A stretch of DNA of 64,000 nucleotides from Erythrobacter sp. (GTDB lineage: Bacteria; Pseudomonadota; Alphaproteobacteria; Sphingomonadales; Sphingomonadaceae), in contig JAMNXO010000001.1 in assembly GCA_023653115.1 (NCBI GenBank), positions 124,001 through 188,000 of the forward strand, read 5' to 3'. The stretch's first letter is position 1; every line of letters starts with the position of its first letter. The notes under the pieces are model-generated. The model saw nothing but the letters and a program-made list of their open reading frames with translations. It did not search any database and was not told the origin of the DNA. The position numbers were made by a program, and so were the translations under genes. Below are positions 43,791-53,311 of the stretch, one piece after another.

Positions 43791-44720
43791 ATGGCCGATT
43801 CCCATCCTTCCGCGCCTCAACCGGGAGACGCGGACAGTAGCAGCGGGCTCTGGCCTGTCTTGCGCAAGATCCTGCGGCTCGAAGGGGCGCGCTCGCTCCG
43901 CGAGCAGCTCGAAGAAGCAATCGACGAGCACGAGGATGAAAACGGCTCGGCCGCATCCGAGGACAGCAGCAGTGCGCGCGGCGACCTGTCGCGGGCCGAA
44001 CGGCAGATGCTGCGCAACCTGCTCCACTTTTCCGAACACGACGCCGATGACGTCGCGGTGCCGCGCGGCGAGATCATTGCGGTCGATGCGGCGATTACCT
44101 GGGCCGAGCTGGTCGCGGCGTTTTCCGAGCATGGCCATTCGCGTATGCCGGTCTACCGCGAGACGCTCGATGATGTGATCGGGATGATCCACATCAAGGA
44201 CGTGTTTGGCTTCCTCGCCAACGGCACGCCGCCGCCCGAGGACTGGACAACGCTGCTGCGCCAGCCGCTCTATGTGCCGCAGGCGCGCGGGGCGCTCGAT
44301 GTGCTCGCCGATATGCGCGCCAAGCGGGTGCACCTTGCCATCGTGGTCGACGAATTCTCGGGCACCGACGGGCTCATCACCATCGAGGATCTGGTCGAGG
44401 AAATCGTCGGCGAGATCGAGGACGAACACGATGATGCGCCGCAAGCGCTGATCGTGCCGATCGGCGAAGGGATGTGGGACTGCGACGCGCGCGCCGAGCT
44501 CGACGATGTCGCCAAGCTGGTCGATCCGCGCCTTGCCGAAGTCGAGGAGGCGGTTGATACGCTCGGCGGCCTGGCCTTTGTTCTGGCCGAGGCGGTGCCC
44601 CCGGTGGGCACGGTGCTGGAACACTCGAGCGGTTGGCGGATTGAAGTGACAGCAGGTGACGAAACCCACGTCACCCGCCTGCGGCTCCACCCGCCGCTGA
44701 CCAGTGCGGACGTGCAGTAG
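43791..44720 (+). CDS. CorC/HlyC-like CBS-domain protein
   Basis: 309 residues: an N-terminal helical segment, two CBS domains (VAVPRGEIIAVDAA to HIKDVFGFL, then HLAIVVDEFSGTDGLITIEDLVEEIVGEI) and a C-terminal CorC_HlyC domain. The EIVGEIEDEHD motif is typical. It has no DUF21 membrane domain, so it is the cytosolic form linked to ion efflux or envelope functions. In many proteobacteria lnt follows; here a LysR gene follows instead. Confidence 0.92.
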   Translation: MADSHPSAPQPGDADSSSGLWPVLRKILRLEGARSLREQLEEAIDEHEDENGSAASEDSSSARGDLSRAERQMLRNLLHFSEHDADDVAVPRGEIIAVDAAITWAELVAAFSEHGHSRMPVYRETLDDVIGMIHIKDVFGFLANGTPPPEDWTTLLRQPLYVPQARGALDVLADMRAKRVHLAIVVDEFSGTDGLITIEDLVEEIVGEIEDEHDDAPQALIVPIGEGMWDCDARAELDDVAKLVDPRLAEVEEAVDTLGGLAFVLAEAVPPVGTVLEHSSGWRIEVTAGDETHVTRLRLHPPLTSADVQ

Positions 44721-44812
44721 GCGCAACTTTTCCGCATTCCACGCAAATTTTCTTCGATTTTTTGCATCCGAACGGCGGTTCAGGCGTATCTCCCCCAACA
44801 AGGAGATAACCG

Positions 44813-45697
44813 ATGCCTGCACGTAGACTGCCCCCACTGCGCGCGCTTGAAGCCTTCATGCGCACGGTTCGTCTGGGCTCGGCCCGGGCGGCAGCAGAGG
44901 AAATCGGTCTCAGCCCCTCGGCCTTGTCGCGACGGATCAGCAATCTGGAAGAATTCGTCGGCAAGAAGCTGTTCACCCGCGCGCGCCAGTCGATGCAGCT
45001 GACCGATGAAGGCCAGGCGTTCTACGAGGCGGTGAACCCGCATATGGAAGCGCTCGCTCGCGCGGTGGAGAGCCAGTCCGACAATATCGCGCTGCTGCGC
45101 CTGCGCCTTGGCGTGCTGCCGATGTTCGGCAGCCAGCGCCTGTTCCCGCGGCTGGGCGAGCTGCGCAAGCGCCATCCGCTGCTGCATATCGACATCGACA
45201 CCGCGCCGCATCTGGAAGACCGGGTGGGTGACACGCTCGACGCCGCGATCATCCTGTCACGCGGGCCGGCCAGCGGACTGCACGCGGTGCGGCTTGATCA
45301 CAATCTCGTCCACGCGATCTGCAGCAAGGAGGTCGCGCGCAACATCGGCCCCGACATCACCCCTGAGGCGATGGCCAAGCAGACCTTCCTGATCCACAAC
45401 GAACTGCCCGAAAGCTTTGTCGCGTGGAAGAAAGCCAACGCGCTCGACACGATGGATCCGGCGGCGATCGACCACTATGATTCGGGCGCACTGATGCTCG
45501 AAGCTGCCGCGCAGGGCCTCGGCATTGCGATCATGCATGATGATCACCTGCGCCGCGCCAATGATAACCGCCTGATCAACCTTCCCGGCGCGCCGGTGGA
45601 GAGCCCCTATAGCTACTGGTTCGTGTGCAAGCCGGTGTCGCTGGAAAGCCGCCCGGTGCGGATTTTCCACGATTGGCTGGTGCGCGCGGGGCTTTAA
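44813..45697 (+). CDS. LysR-family transcriptional regulator (GcvA-like)
   Basis: 294 residues. The winged helix-turn-helix (LPPLRALEAFMRTVRLGSARAAAEEIGLSPSALSRRISNLEEFVG) begins with the LRALEAF pattern of GcvA-type LysR proteins. A periplasmic-binding-like effector domain follows (LRLGVLPMFGSQRLFPRLG, DAAIILSRGPASG). AAGGAGATAACCG lies before the ATG. It converges on the acyltransferase gene with a four-base overlap of the stops. Effector and targets are unknown. Confidence 0.92.
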   Translation: MPARRLPPLRALEAFMRTVRLGSARAAAEEIGLSPSALSRRISNLEEFVGKKLFTRARQSMQLTDEGQAFYEAVNPHMEALARAVESQSDNIALLRLRLGVLPMFGSQRLFPRLGELRKRHPLLHIDIDTAPHLEDRVGDTLDAAIILSRGPASGLHAVRLDHNLVHAICSKEVARNIGPDITPEAMAKQTFLIHNELPESFVAWKKANALDTMDPAAIDHYDSGALMLEAAAQGLGIAIMHDDHLRRANDNRLINLPGAPVESPYSYWFVCKPVSLESRPVRIFHDWLVRAGL

Positions 45698-46596
45698 TCG
45701 GCCGCTTCGGTCTTCGGCTCGTAGCGCACTGGAGCCACCGTGTGCGCAAAAGGACGAAGCGGGCGGCCGAGGATCTCCACCAGCGCTTCCTCGATCCGAC
45801 GGCGGGCCTCGTTGCTGATCGCCTTGCGCCCGCGGAAATCCTCCGGCGAAAACGGCTCGAGGTAATTGAGGCGCAGCCGGAAGGTGCCCTTGCGCGACAA
45901 CACCCGCTTGGCGTTGTTGAGCCCGCCTTCCTCGCCGATCCAGCCGATCCATTCCGCCACCGGCCCGTAATCGAGCACCACTGGCTGCACCAGCACGCCG
46001 GGCGGCGGCGGTTCGAGCACGGAGAGCATCGAGGTCTTGAACGGCAGCAGCGATTGCCCGTCGGTGGTGGTGCCTTCGGGGAAGACTGTCACCGACCAGT
46101 TATCAACCAGCGCCTCTTTCAAGGCATTGATCTGCTCGGCCACGCCCATGCGGTGCTCGCGCTTGACGAACACCGTGCGGTTGAGGCTGGCGAGCCAGCC
46201 GACCACCGGCGAGGCCTCAAGCTCCGCCTTGGCGACGAAGGCCGTGCCGCTCGCGCCGGCCAGCGCAAGGATATCGACCCACGAAATGTGATTGGCGACA
46301 TAGAACACATCGCGCCGCAGATGCGTGCCGTTCACCTCGACCCGCGCCCCGCACACCCGCGCGGCGTAGCGCAGGAAGAGCATCGGGAAGGGCGAGCCAT
46401 AGGCCACCACGCGGTAGAGATAGTGCAGCGGCACGAACACCGCGATCAGCGTGACCAGCGCCAGCGCGCGGGCGGTGAGGCGTAGCCAGCCCATTGGAGA
46501 GACCGGCGTGATCTCGCCGCGTGCTGCGGCCTGGCGCAGCGCCCAGTCGGCCTGATCAGCGGGCGGCAGCGCGCCCCCGCCGGGTGTCTCAGTCAT
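45694..46596 (-). CDS. 1-acyl-sn-glycerol-3-phosphate acyltransferase (PlsC-like)
   Basis: 300 residues. An N-terminal membrane helix (ALALVTLIAVFVPLHYLYRVV) precedes the acyltransferase motifs NHISWVD (HxxxxD), the lysophosphatidate-binding VFPEGTTTDG and VLVQPVVLDYG. It probably makes phosphatidic acid, or acylates another lysolipid such as an ornithine-type lipid. The start ATG overlaps the end of fur by eight bases. Confidence 0.9.
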   Translation of the reverse strand: MTETPGGGALPPADQADWALRQAAARGEITPVSPMGWLRLTARALALVTLIAVFVPLHYLYRVVAYGSPFPMLFLRYAARVCGARVEVNGTHLRRDVFYVANHISWVDILALAGASGTAFVAKAELEASPVVGWLASLNRTVFVKREHRMGVAEQINALKEALVDNWSVTVFPEGTTTDGQSLLPFKTSMLSVLEPPPPGVLVQPVVLDYGPVAEWIGWIGEEGGLNNAKRVLSRKGTFRLRLNYLEPFSPEDFRGRKAISNEARRRIEEALVEILGRPLRPFAHTVAPVRYEPKTEAAD

Positions 46597-47029
46597 CGCG
46601 CGAGAGCCGCACGCCGTAGAGTTCCATGCGGTGATCGACGAGGCGATAGCCCAGCCGCTCGGCAATCTGGCGTTGCAGCGCCTCGACTTCGGGATCGACG
46701 AATTCGACCACCTTGCCGGTTTCGACATCGATCAGGTGATCGTGGTGCGCTTCGGGCACGGGTTCATAGCGCGAGCGGCCATCGCCGAAATCGTGGCGAT
46801 CGAGGATACCGGCTTCTTCGAACAGGCGGACGGTGCGATAGACCGTTGCGATCGAGATCTTGGAATCGACCGCAGAGGCGCGCGCGTGGAGCAGTTCGAC
46901 ATCGGGATGATCGTCGCTCTCCGAAAGCACCTTGGCGATCACCCGGCGCTGTTCGGTGATGCGCAGGCCCTTTTCGGCGCATAGTTGCTCAAGATCGATC
47001 TTCTGGCTCAATGACAGCTCCATCGCCAT
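46589..47029 (-). CDS. fur: Ferric uptake regulator Fur
   Basis: 146 residues from ATG 47029; MELS at 47023 is the alternative. A winged helix (GLRITEQRRVIAKVLSE, ISIATVYRTVRLFEEAGIL) and a metal-binding domain (PEAHHDHLIDVETGKVVEFVDPE) identify the Fur family. The CxxC structural-zinc cysteines found in E. coli Fur are absent, as in several alphaproteobacterial Fur/Mur proteins, so iron versus manganese sensing is not settled by sequence. It overlaps the acyltransferase start downstream. Confidence 0.9.
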   Translation of the reverse strand: MAMELSLSQKIDLEQLCAEKGLRITEQRRVIAKVLSESDDHPDVELLHARASAVDSKISIATVYRTVRLFEEAGILDRHDFGDGRSRYEPVPEAHHDHLIDVETGKVVEFVDPEVEALQRQIAERLGYRLVDHRMELYGVRLSRDD

Positions 47030-47068
47030 AGGGCGCCTATCCGAAGGGAAAGCAGCCGGTGCATAGCA

Positions 47069-47102
47069 AAGCAGCCCCACCCTTATAGGGACGGGGCTGC
47101 TT
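47069..47102 (-). terminator. Hairpin terminator after mucR
   Basis: AAGCAGCCCC and GGGGCTGCTT form a perfect 10-bp stem with an inner CCC/GGG pairing. On the minus strand it is followed by only TTT, so termination is plausible but not strong. It separates mucR from fur, whose start is 40 bases further on. Confidence 0.55.
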
Positions 47103-47150
47103 GCTCAAGCTGGCATCCCGCCCTCTCAACAGGGGCGGCATGACCGGCGA

Positions 47151-47591
47151 TCAGGCCGGCTTCTTGGTGCGACGGGTCTTGGCGACCGTGGTGCCCGGCT
47201 TGCGGCCGAGGCCGATCTTCTTGGCCAGATCGCGGCGCTTTTCAGCGTAATTGGGGGCAACCATCGGGTAATCGGCCGCCAGGCCCCAACGTGCGCGGTA
47301 TTCCTCGGGCGACATGTTGAAGTTGGTCCGAAGATAACGCTTGAGCATCTTCAGTTTCTTGCCGTCTTCAAGGCACACGATGTAATCGGGCTTGATCGAA
47401 TTGCGGATCGCGACAGCAGGCTGCGGCTTGGCTTCTTCCACCACCGGCGTTTCGCCAAGGTTCGCCAGCGCGTGATACACATTGGTGATCAGGCTAGGCA
47501 GATCGGTTACCGCGACATCATTGTTGCTGACGTGCGCTGCAACAATATCGCTGGTCAGCGTGATAAGCGTTTCTTTCATTTCGATTTCCAT
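47151..47591 (-). CDS. MucR/Ros-family transcriptional regulator without zinc-finger ligands
   Basis: 146 residues: an N-terminal oligomerisation part (LITLTSDIVAAHVSNNDVA, LPSLITNVYHALANLG) and a C-terminal Ros domain (IVCLEDGKKLKMLKRYLRTN and on to NMSPEEYRARWGL). Of the Cys2His2 zinc ligands of Ros only the first Cys appears kept (CLED for CxxC, KRYL for KRHL, TNF where His occurs). MucR proteins silence AT-rich promoters, H-NS-like, controlling envelope and cell-cycle genes. Start 47591 (MEIEMKETL) is preferred; 47579 is possible. Confidence 0.9.
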   Translation of the reverse strand: MEIEMKETLITLTSDIVAAHVSNNDVAVTDLPSLITNVYHALANLGETPVVEEAKPQPAVAIRNSIKPDYIVCLEDGKKLKMLKRYLRTNFNMSPEEYRARWGLAADYPMVAPNYAEKRRDLAKKIGLGRKPGTTVAKTRRTKKPA

Positions 47592-47712
47592 GTCTTGCGC
47601 GAATCCCTCAGGTAAACTCGGATATTTCCGATGAACCGCCCATGACGGAGGAACGCATGAATTGCAACTTTCTGCCAATACTTAAGGCAGCGCAGTCATG
47701 CATAATTAGCAA

Positions 47713-48189
47713 TCAAATCGAGCGGCCAAAAGTAATCGCGTCGATACGCTCGCCATTGGCCATGCGGTAATAGTTGGGGCGTTCGCCAATCGGTTCGAAA
47801 CCAAGCCGTTGATACAGGCCAAGCGCGGGGTTGCCGCGCCGCATTTCCAGATAGATGCGCGTGATGCCGCGGGCACCGGCAGCGGCGAACAGCTGGCCGA
47901 TCAGGATCGCGCCGATCCCGCGGCGACGCGCCTCGGGGACGACCGCGATCAGCAGCAATTCCTCTTCATCGAGCACGTGGCGGCTGAGCACGAAGCCGGC
48001 CGGAGCGCGGCCGCTTGCATTGCCTTCGGCAATCGGTTGGCCCTCGCCATCGACCACCAGCGCATGGGTGCTGGACAGGGTGAGCGCATCGGCCACCTGC
48101 CGGCGGTTCCACGCCTCGCCGTAAGCCGGATCGAAGGCGGCCTCCATCACCGCCATGATCCGGTCAAGCAGATGCGGGCAGGGCGTCAT
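47713..48189 (-). CDS. rimI: Ribosomal-protein-alanine N-acetyltransferase-like GNAT protein
   Basis: 158 residues of a GNAT domain with acetyl-CoA loop VVPEARRRGIGAILIGQL and C-terminal NPALGLYQRLGFEPIGERPNYY, the RimI pattern. RimI acetylates ribosomal protein S18. The start ATG overlaps the stop of tsaB by four bases; this tsaB-rimI pairing is widespread and supports the name. Confidence 0.88.
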   Translation of the reverse strand: MTPCPHLLDRIMAVMEAAFDPAYGEAWNRRQVADALTLSSTHALVVDGEGQPIAEGNASGRAPAGFVLSRHVLDEEELLLIAVVPEARRRGIGAILIGQLFAAAGARGITRIYLEMRRGNPALGLYQRLGFEPIGERPNYYRMANGERIDAITFGRSI

Positions 48190-48836
48190 GGCAGCGGGCG
48201 ATCTATCGGCTTCGACATCGGCGTCGCATCGGCCCCGCGGCCATAGATCGGGGCGAGGTCGGCGGTGAGCAGCGCCGGATTGAGCAGCGGCACAGCGCAA
48301 GCATCGGGCAGGATGTCGAGCGCCACCATCCCCGCACCGTCGAATTCAAGCAGCGCCGCCGCGCGATTTCCCGCAGCGTAGGAGTAATGGATGTCGCCCC
48401 TCGCTGCGGCCGGCGTCAGCGAAAGCGCCTTCGTTTCGGGCAGGCCATCAGGGCCGAAATCCTGCACGAACCATTCGCCATGCCCGCCATTGACGCACAC
48501 GGTGAGGGCTTTTCCGGGATGCCCGTTGAACGCCGGGGCCTGCGCCTGCGCGGCAATCAGCGCGAGCGTCGGATAGCCCAGCACATCTGCCCCCCAGGCA
48601 AAGCCGAGCGCGCGCGCGGTGGCAAGGCCGATGCGCACGCCGGTGAAGCTGCCGGGGCCGAGGCTGACGAGAATGCGCGCGGCGCGGCCCTTGTCCGGCA
48701 AGGCGCCGATCATCGGCACTAACGCCTCGGCATGGCCACGCCCGAGCACGCGGTGATCGCGCGCGAGCAGCGCATCGCCCTCGAACAGGGCGACAGAACA
48801 CGCCTCGGAGGCGGTTTCGATAGCAAGCACGCGCAT
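48186..48836 (-). CDS. tsaB: tRNA threonylcarbamoyladenosine biosynthesis protein TsaB
   Basis: 216 residues of the ASKHA fold: MRVLAIETASEACSVAL, GRGHAEALVPMI and the hallmark SLGPGSFTGVRIGLATARALG. TsaB scaffolds TsaD in making t6A37 on ANN-decoding tRNAs. The start is the only ATG in register with the family N-terminus. It is followed by rimI with a four-base overlap and preceded by the nitroreductase gene, 51 bases away. Confidence 0.95.
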   Translation of the reverse strand: MRVLAIETASEACSVALFEGDALLARDHRVLGRGHAEALVPMIGALPDKGRAARILVSLGPGSFTGVRIGLATARALGFAWGADVLGYPTLALIAAQAQAPAFNGHPGKALTVCVNGGHGEWFVQDFGPDGLPETKALSLTPAAARGDIHYSYAAGNRAAALLEFDGAGMVALDILPDACAVPLLNPALLTADLAPIYGRGADATPMSKPIDRPLP

Positions 48837-48887
48837 TATCAGGCGCGATGCCTCAGCCCGTCCGCCTGCGCAAGCGCGAGATGCGGC

Positions 48888-49490
48888 TCAGGCGATGCGG
48901 TTGAAGGTTGCGAATTCGGGGCGCGGGGAGCGCTCGAAGATACTGGCGGGATCGCCATATCCCACCGAGCAGATGAAATTGACCCGGTAGCGCGGTTCCT
49001 CAGCGAAGAAGGCCGCGTTCACGCCAGCCGGATCAAACCCCGACATCGGCCCGCAATCCAGCCCCAGCGCGCGCGCGGCGAGCATAAGATAAGCCCCTTG
49101 CAGCGAGGAGTTGCGGAAGGCCCCTTCCTCGCGGCCGGCCTCATTGCCTTCAAACCAGCTCTTGGCGTCGGTGTGCGGGAACAGCCAGGGCAGTTCCTCG
49201 TGGAAATCGATGTCATAGCCGATAACGGCGGTGACGGGGGCGGCGAGCACCTTGGCGCGGTTGCCCTCCATCACGCAGGCCGCGAGCTTGGCCTTGGCCT
49301 CATCCGATTTGACCCAGACGATCCGCGCCGGCTGCATATTGGCAGACGTCGGCGCCATCTTCATCAGATCCCAGATCGCATGCAGCTGTTCGTCCGACAC
49401 CGGCTTATCGAGCCAGCCATTATAGCTGCGCGCTTCGTTGAACAGCTGGGCGAGCGCTTCGGCAGACAGCGCGTGATCGTGAAACTGCAT
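48888..49490 (-). CDS. Nitroreductase-family protein (RutE/malonic semialdehyde reductase-like)
   Basis: 200 residues of an FMN-dependent nitroreductase-like fold. Landmarks are [37 protein letters not shown] (start region, FMN contacts), [17 protein letters not shown] and [10 protein letters not shown]. These match the RutE group, where the reaction is reduction of malonic semialdehyde. No other rut genes are nearby, so the role here may differ. It starts two bases after nfuA ends. Confidence 0.88.
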   Translation of the reverse strand: MQFHDHALSAEALAQLFNEARSYNGWLDKPVSDEQLHAIWDLMKMAPTSANMQPARIVWVKSDEAKAKLAACVMEGNRAKVLAAPVTAVIGYDIDFHEELPWLFPHTDAKSWFEGNEAGREEGAFRNSSLQGAYLMLAARALGLDCGPMSGFDPAGVNAAFFAEEPRYRVNFICSVGYGDPASIFERSPRPEFATFNRIA

Positions 49491-49492
49491 GA

Positions 49493-50074
49493 TCAGGCGG
49501 CGCGCACTTCGGTGACTTCGGGTACGTAGTGCTTGAGCAGGCCTTCGATGCCGTGCTTGAGCGTCGCAGTGCTCGACGGACAGCCCGAGCAGGAGCCTTG
49601 CAGCGTGAGATACACCACCCCGTCGCGGAAACCGCGATAGGCGATATCGCCGCCGTCACCCGCGACAGCCGGGCGCACGCGGGTTTCGAGCAATTCGTTG
49701 ATGGCCGCGATGATCTCGGCGTCCTCGGGCCGTTCTTCCACCACCGCTTCGTCTTCAGGCGGGGGGACGGCGATGCCGCCAGCGGTGGCGGGAGTGAACA
49801 GCGGGGCTTCGGAGACGAAATGATCGAGCAGGATAGCGATCACCTGCGGCCTCAGCGCGCTCCAGTCAGCGCCCGGCGCGGCGGTGACGCTGACGAAATC
49901 GGCGCCGAAAAACACGTTCACCACCTCGCCGGTATCGAAGATCGCCTGCGCCAGCGGGCTGGCCTCGGCCGCTTCGGGGGTCGCGAATTCGCGGGAGCCT
50001 GCGGCCATGACGGTCATGCCCGGCAGGAACTTGAGCGCGGACGGATTGGGGGTGGTTTCGGTTTCGATGAACAT
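49493..50074 (-). CDS. NifU-family Fe-S carrier (NfuA-like)
   Basis: 193 residues. The N-terminal scaffold domain ([19 protein letters not shown]) is typical of alphaproteobacterial and mitochondrial NFU1. The C-terminal NifU domain carries the cluster motif CSGC ([22 protein letters not shown]). It transfers 4Fe-4S clusters to target enzymes; MiaB and MutY in this window are Fe-S proteins of the kind it could serve. It is first in the minus-strand run nfuA-nitroreductase-tsaB-rimI. Confidence 0.93.
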   Translation of the reverse strand: MFIETETTPNPSALKFLPGMTVMAAGSREFATPEAAEASPLAQAIFDTGEVVNVFFGADFVSVTAAPGADWSALRPQVIAILLDHFVSEAPLFTPATAGGIAVPPPEDEAVVEERPEDAEIIAAINELLETRVRPAVAGDGGDIAYRGFRDGVVYLTLQGSCSGCPSSTATLKHGIEGLLKHYVPEVTEVRAA

Positions 50075-50173
50075 TGCCCCAATCTAGGGGGCGGCAAGCC
50101 CGAGGACAAGCGGGCAATGGCTGCGAAAACCATTCACTATCTCTTCAGGGATGAGCGGCCTATAAGTCCGGCC

Positions 50174-53100
50174 ATGACGTCGCTCCCCCGCGCAGTTCGC
50201 GCTCTCGCCCTTCTGCTTGCCCCGTTTGCGCTGGTCCAGCCGCTGCTTGCGCAGCAGGCTCCGGCGGCGCCCGTGCAGAGGGCTCCGGCCACGCCCGCAG
50301 TCCCGGCGCCCAAGGCCTTGCAGACCGACGGCACCGTGCCATGGCTGTATCGCGGCTCGGACGTTCCGCCCGATGAAAAGTGGCTGTTCGGCGAGATGAA
50401 GAACGGGTTGCGCTATGCCGTGCGCAACAACGGCGTGCCGCCGCGGCAGATTTCGATCCGGGTGCGGGTCGATGCCGGATCGCTGCACGAGACCGATAGC
50501 GAACAGGGCTTTGCCCACCTGCTTGAGCACCTGTTGTTCCGCGAGAGCAAATATCTCGGGCAGGGCGAGGCGATTGCCGCGTGGCAGCGGCTCGGGGCGA
50601 CCTTCGGCAGCGATGCCAATGCCGAAACCACCCCGACCCATACGGTCTACAAACTCGACATTCCCGATATCAGCGATGCCAAGCTGGCGGAGAGCTTCAA
50701 ACTGCTTTCGGGCATGGTGCGCGCGCCCGTGCTCAATGATGTCAATGTCGGCGCGGAACGCCCGATCGTGCTGGCCGAAAAACGCGAGCGGGGCGGGGCG
50801 GGCCAACGCATGGCCGATCTCACCCGTCAGACCTTCTTTGCAGGGCAGCGCCTGTCCGTCCGCAACCCGATCGGCACCGACGAGACGCTCAAGGCCGCCG
50901 ATGGCAAGGGTGTGAAGGCCTTCTATGATCGCTGGTATCGCCCTGAAAACACCACCATTGTGGTTGCCGGTGATGCCGATCCGCTGGTGCTGGCAGGGTT
51001 GGTCGAACAATGGTTCGGCGACTGGAAGGGCACCGGCAAGCCGGGCGTGGCGCCCGATTTCGGCGATCCGGTTGCACCTGCGGGTGCGGCTCCGAGCGAC
51101 GGAATCCCCGCGCCGATTGGCGAACTTGCGGTCGGGGTCGAGCCCGATCTGCCGCGCAGCCTCACCTATGCAGTGATGCGTCCGTGGCGGCCCGTCACCG
51201 ATACCATCGTTTATAATGAAGGCCTGCTGCTCGATGCGATCGCGCAGGCGATCATCAACCGCCGGCTGGAATCGCGCGCGCGCGGCGGCGGCAGCTTCCT
51301 TTACGCGCAGGTGCAGCAGGACGACATTTCGCGTTCGACCGATGCGACCTTCGTCACCTTCGCGCCGCTCACCAATGACTGGCAGGCCGCGCTTGCCGAT
51401 GTGCGCAGCGTGATTGCGGACGCGCTGGTCAATCCGCCGACGCAGGAGGAGATCGACCGCGAAGCTGCCGAATTCGACGTGGTGTTCGCCAACGAGGTCG
51501 AACAGGAAAGCGTCCAGTCGGGCTCGAACCTTGCCAATAATCTCGTCAACGCGGTCGACATCCGTGAGACGGTCGCCGCGTCCGAGGTGGTGCTGAACGT
51601 GTTCCGCGGGATGAAGGCACGCATGACCCCGGCCGAAGTGCTGGCGCGCACGCAGGGCCTGTTTGAAGGCACGGTGACGCGCTCGGTCTATGTCACCCCC
51701 GAAGCGGGCGAGGCCGATGCCGGCGCGCTCCAACTGGCTCTGACCCGCGCGGTTACCGCCGATGGCAGCGCGCGGCTGGCGGCGGCGAGCATTTCCTTTG
51801 CCGATCTGCCGCCGGTGGGCGCGCCGGGCGCAATCACCGCCCAGAAGCCGCTCGGCGTGCTCGAGATCGAGCAGGTCGACTTTGCCAACGGGGTCAAGGC
51901 GCTGGTGTGGGCCAATGATGCCGAACCCGGCCGCGTGACGGTGCGGGTGCGCTTTGGCGCAGGCTACCGCGCCTTTGACAAGGACAGCGCAGTCTATGCC
52001 GCCTTGGGCGAGGCGGCACTGGTCGGCTCGGGCCTTGGCGAACTCGGCCAGAACGAAATCGACCGGCTGGCAACGGGCCGTAAGCTCGGCTTCGACTTCG
52101 CCATCGATGATGCGGTGTTCACGCTGACCGCGCAGACACGTTCGGACGACGTGGCCGATCAGCTTTACCTGTTCGCCGCCAAGCTCGGGATGCCGCGCTG
52201 GGATGCCGATCCGGTGATCCGCGCCAAGGCAGCGTCAGAGCTGGCCTATAACACCTATTCGACCAGCCCCGGCGGCGTGCTGAACCGCGATCTGGAATTC
52301 CTCGTCACGAACAACGACCCGCGCTTTGCCACCCCCGATCCGGCGGCCCTGCAGGGCGTCACGCCCGAAGGCTTCCGCAAGGTGTGGGAGCCGCTGCTGA
52401 AGCAGGGCCCGATCGAAGTGCTGGTGTTTGGCGAATTCGATTCCGCTGCAATCATCGAGCAATTGCGCCTCACCTTCGGCGCGCTGCCGCCGCGCGAGGC
52501 GATTGCGGCCGATGTCGCCGCGCGGGTGCCCGCCTTTGCTGCGGGCGCCGACAAACCTTCGATCATCACCCATCGCGGCGATCCCAATCAGGCCGCCGCC
52601 GTGGTCGCCTGGCCGAGCGGCGGGGGCGTGGCGAGCTTGCGCGAAAGCCGCCAGATCGAAATCCTCACCCAGCTGTTCAACAACCGCCTGCTCGAAGCCC
52701 TGCGCGAACGCGCCGGTGCCAGCTATTCGCCGCAGGTGTTCTCCAAGTGGCCCGAGGATCTCTCGACCGGCGGACGCATCACCGCGCTCGCCCAGCTGGA
52801 GCCCGAATTCGTGCCGGTGTTCTTCGCCGAGGCGGACCGGATTGCCAAGGATCTCGCCGCCAATCCGCCGACCGCCGACGAGCTCGCCCGCGTCACCGAG
52901 CCGCTCGCCCAGCTGATCCGCCGCGCCTCGACCGGCAACCAGTTCTGGCTCTACAATCTCGAAGGCGCGAGCTTCGATCCGCAGCGGGTGGCCCTGCTGC
53001 GCACGCTGCTGGCGGATTACTCGCAGACCAGCCCGCAGGTGATGCAGTTCCTCGCCGATCGCTACTTTGCCAAGGGCGTGCCCTTCAAGCTGGCGATCAT

Positions 53101-53182
53101 CCCCGAAGGCCAGACGCTGGCCGAAGCGCCCACTGGCGGTGCGGCCGGCGCGCGGGCGGCACGCGAGGCGGCAGGCCGCTGA
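50174..53182 (+). CDS. M16-family zinc metallopeptidase, two-domain
   Basis: 1002 residues from the ATG before TSLPRAVRALALLLAPF, which gives a clear signal peptide ending at LAQQ. In-frame sequence upstream is the shadow of nfuA. The first M16 domain has the inverted zinc motif HLLEH (His115-His119). A second M16 half follows from about residue 560 (GVLEIEQVDFANGVKALVW) and lacks the motif, the normal pitrilysin-like arrangement. It is probably periplasmic, degrading peptides. The tail is Ala/Gly/Arg-rich. Confidence 0.92.
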   Translation: MTSLPRAVRALALLLAPFALVQPLLAQQAPAAPVQRAPATPAVPAPKALQTDGTVPWLYRGSDVPPDEKWLFGEMKNGLRYAVRNNGVPPRQISIRVRVDAGSLHETDSEQGFAHLLEHLLFRESKYLGQGEAIAAWQRLGATFGSDANAETTPTHTVYKLDIPDISDAKLAESFKLLSGMVRAPVLNDVNVGAERPIVLAEKRERGGAGQRMADLTRQTFFAGQRLSVRNPIGTDETLKAADGKGVKAFYDRWYRPENTTIVVAGDADPLVLAGLVEQWFGDWKGTGKPGVAPDFGDPVAPAGAAPSDGIPAPIGELAVGVEPDLPRSLTYAVMRPWRPVTDTIVYNEGLLLDAIAQAIINRRLESRARGGGSFLYAQVQQDDISRSTDATFVTFAPLTNDWQAALADVRSVIADALVNPPTQEEIDREAAEFDVVFANEVEQESVQSGSNLANNLVNAVDIRETVAASEVVLNVFRGMKARMTPAEVLARTQGLFEGTVTRSVYVTPEAGEADAGALQLALTRAVTADGSARLAAASISFADLPPVGAPGAITAQKPLGVLEIEQVDFANGVKALVWANDAEPGRVTVRVRFGAGYRAFDKDSAVYAALGEAALVGSGLGELGQNEIDRLATGRKLGFDFAIDDAVFTLTAQTRSDDVADQLYLFAAKLGMPRWDADPVIRAKAASELAYNTYSTSPGGVLNRDLEFLVTNNDPRFATPDPAALQGVTPEGFRKVWEPLLKQGPIEVLVFGEFDSAAIIEQLRLTFGALPPREAIAADVAARVPAFAAGADKPSIITHRGDPNQAAAVVAWPSGGGVASLRESRQIEILTQLFNNRLLEALRERAGASYSPQVFSKWPEDLSTGGRITALAQLEPEFVPVFFAEADRIAKDLAANPPTADELARVTEPLAQLIRRASTGNQFWLYNLEGASFDPQRVALLRTLLADYSQTSPQVMQFLADRYFAKGVPFKLAIIPEGQTLAEAPTGGAAGARAAREAAGR

Positions 53183-53217
53183 TCGGCACGTCCGCTCAGA
53201 CTGCGCGGGAAATAAAG

Positions 53218-53247
53218 TTGTCGCGCAGGGCATTGTCGCTTTACAAT
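53218..53247 (+). promoter_or_regulatory. Sigma-70-like promoter candidate for DAHP synthase
   Basis: TTGTCG, 18 bases, TACAAT, about 65 bases before the start codon. The -10 is close to consensus and the -35 matches in the TTG; spacing is one base over ideal. Confidence 0.4.
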
Positions 53248-53311
53248 TGAAACCCGCCTCGGGTAGCGCGCGCCCCCGCGCCTGCCGAACTGCGCGACCA
53301 AACGAAAGAGT

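Noticed and set aside
49529..50173. N-terminal extension of the M16 peptidase reading back into nfuA
   Set aside because: The extension is antisense to nfuA and would bury the signal peptide that starts at 50174.
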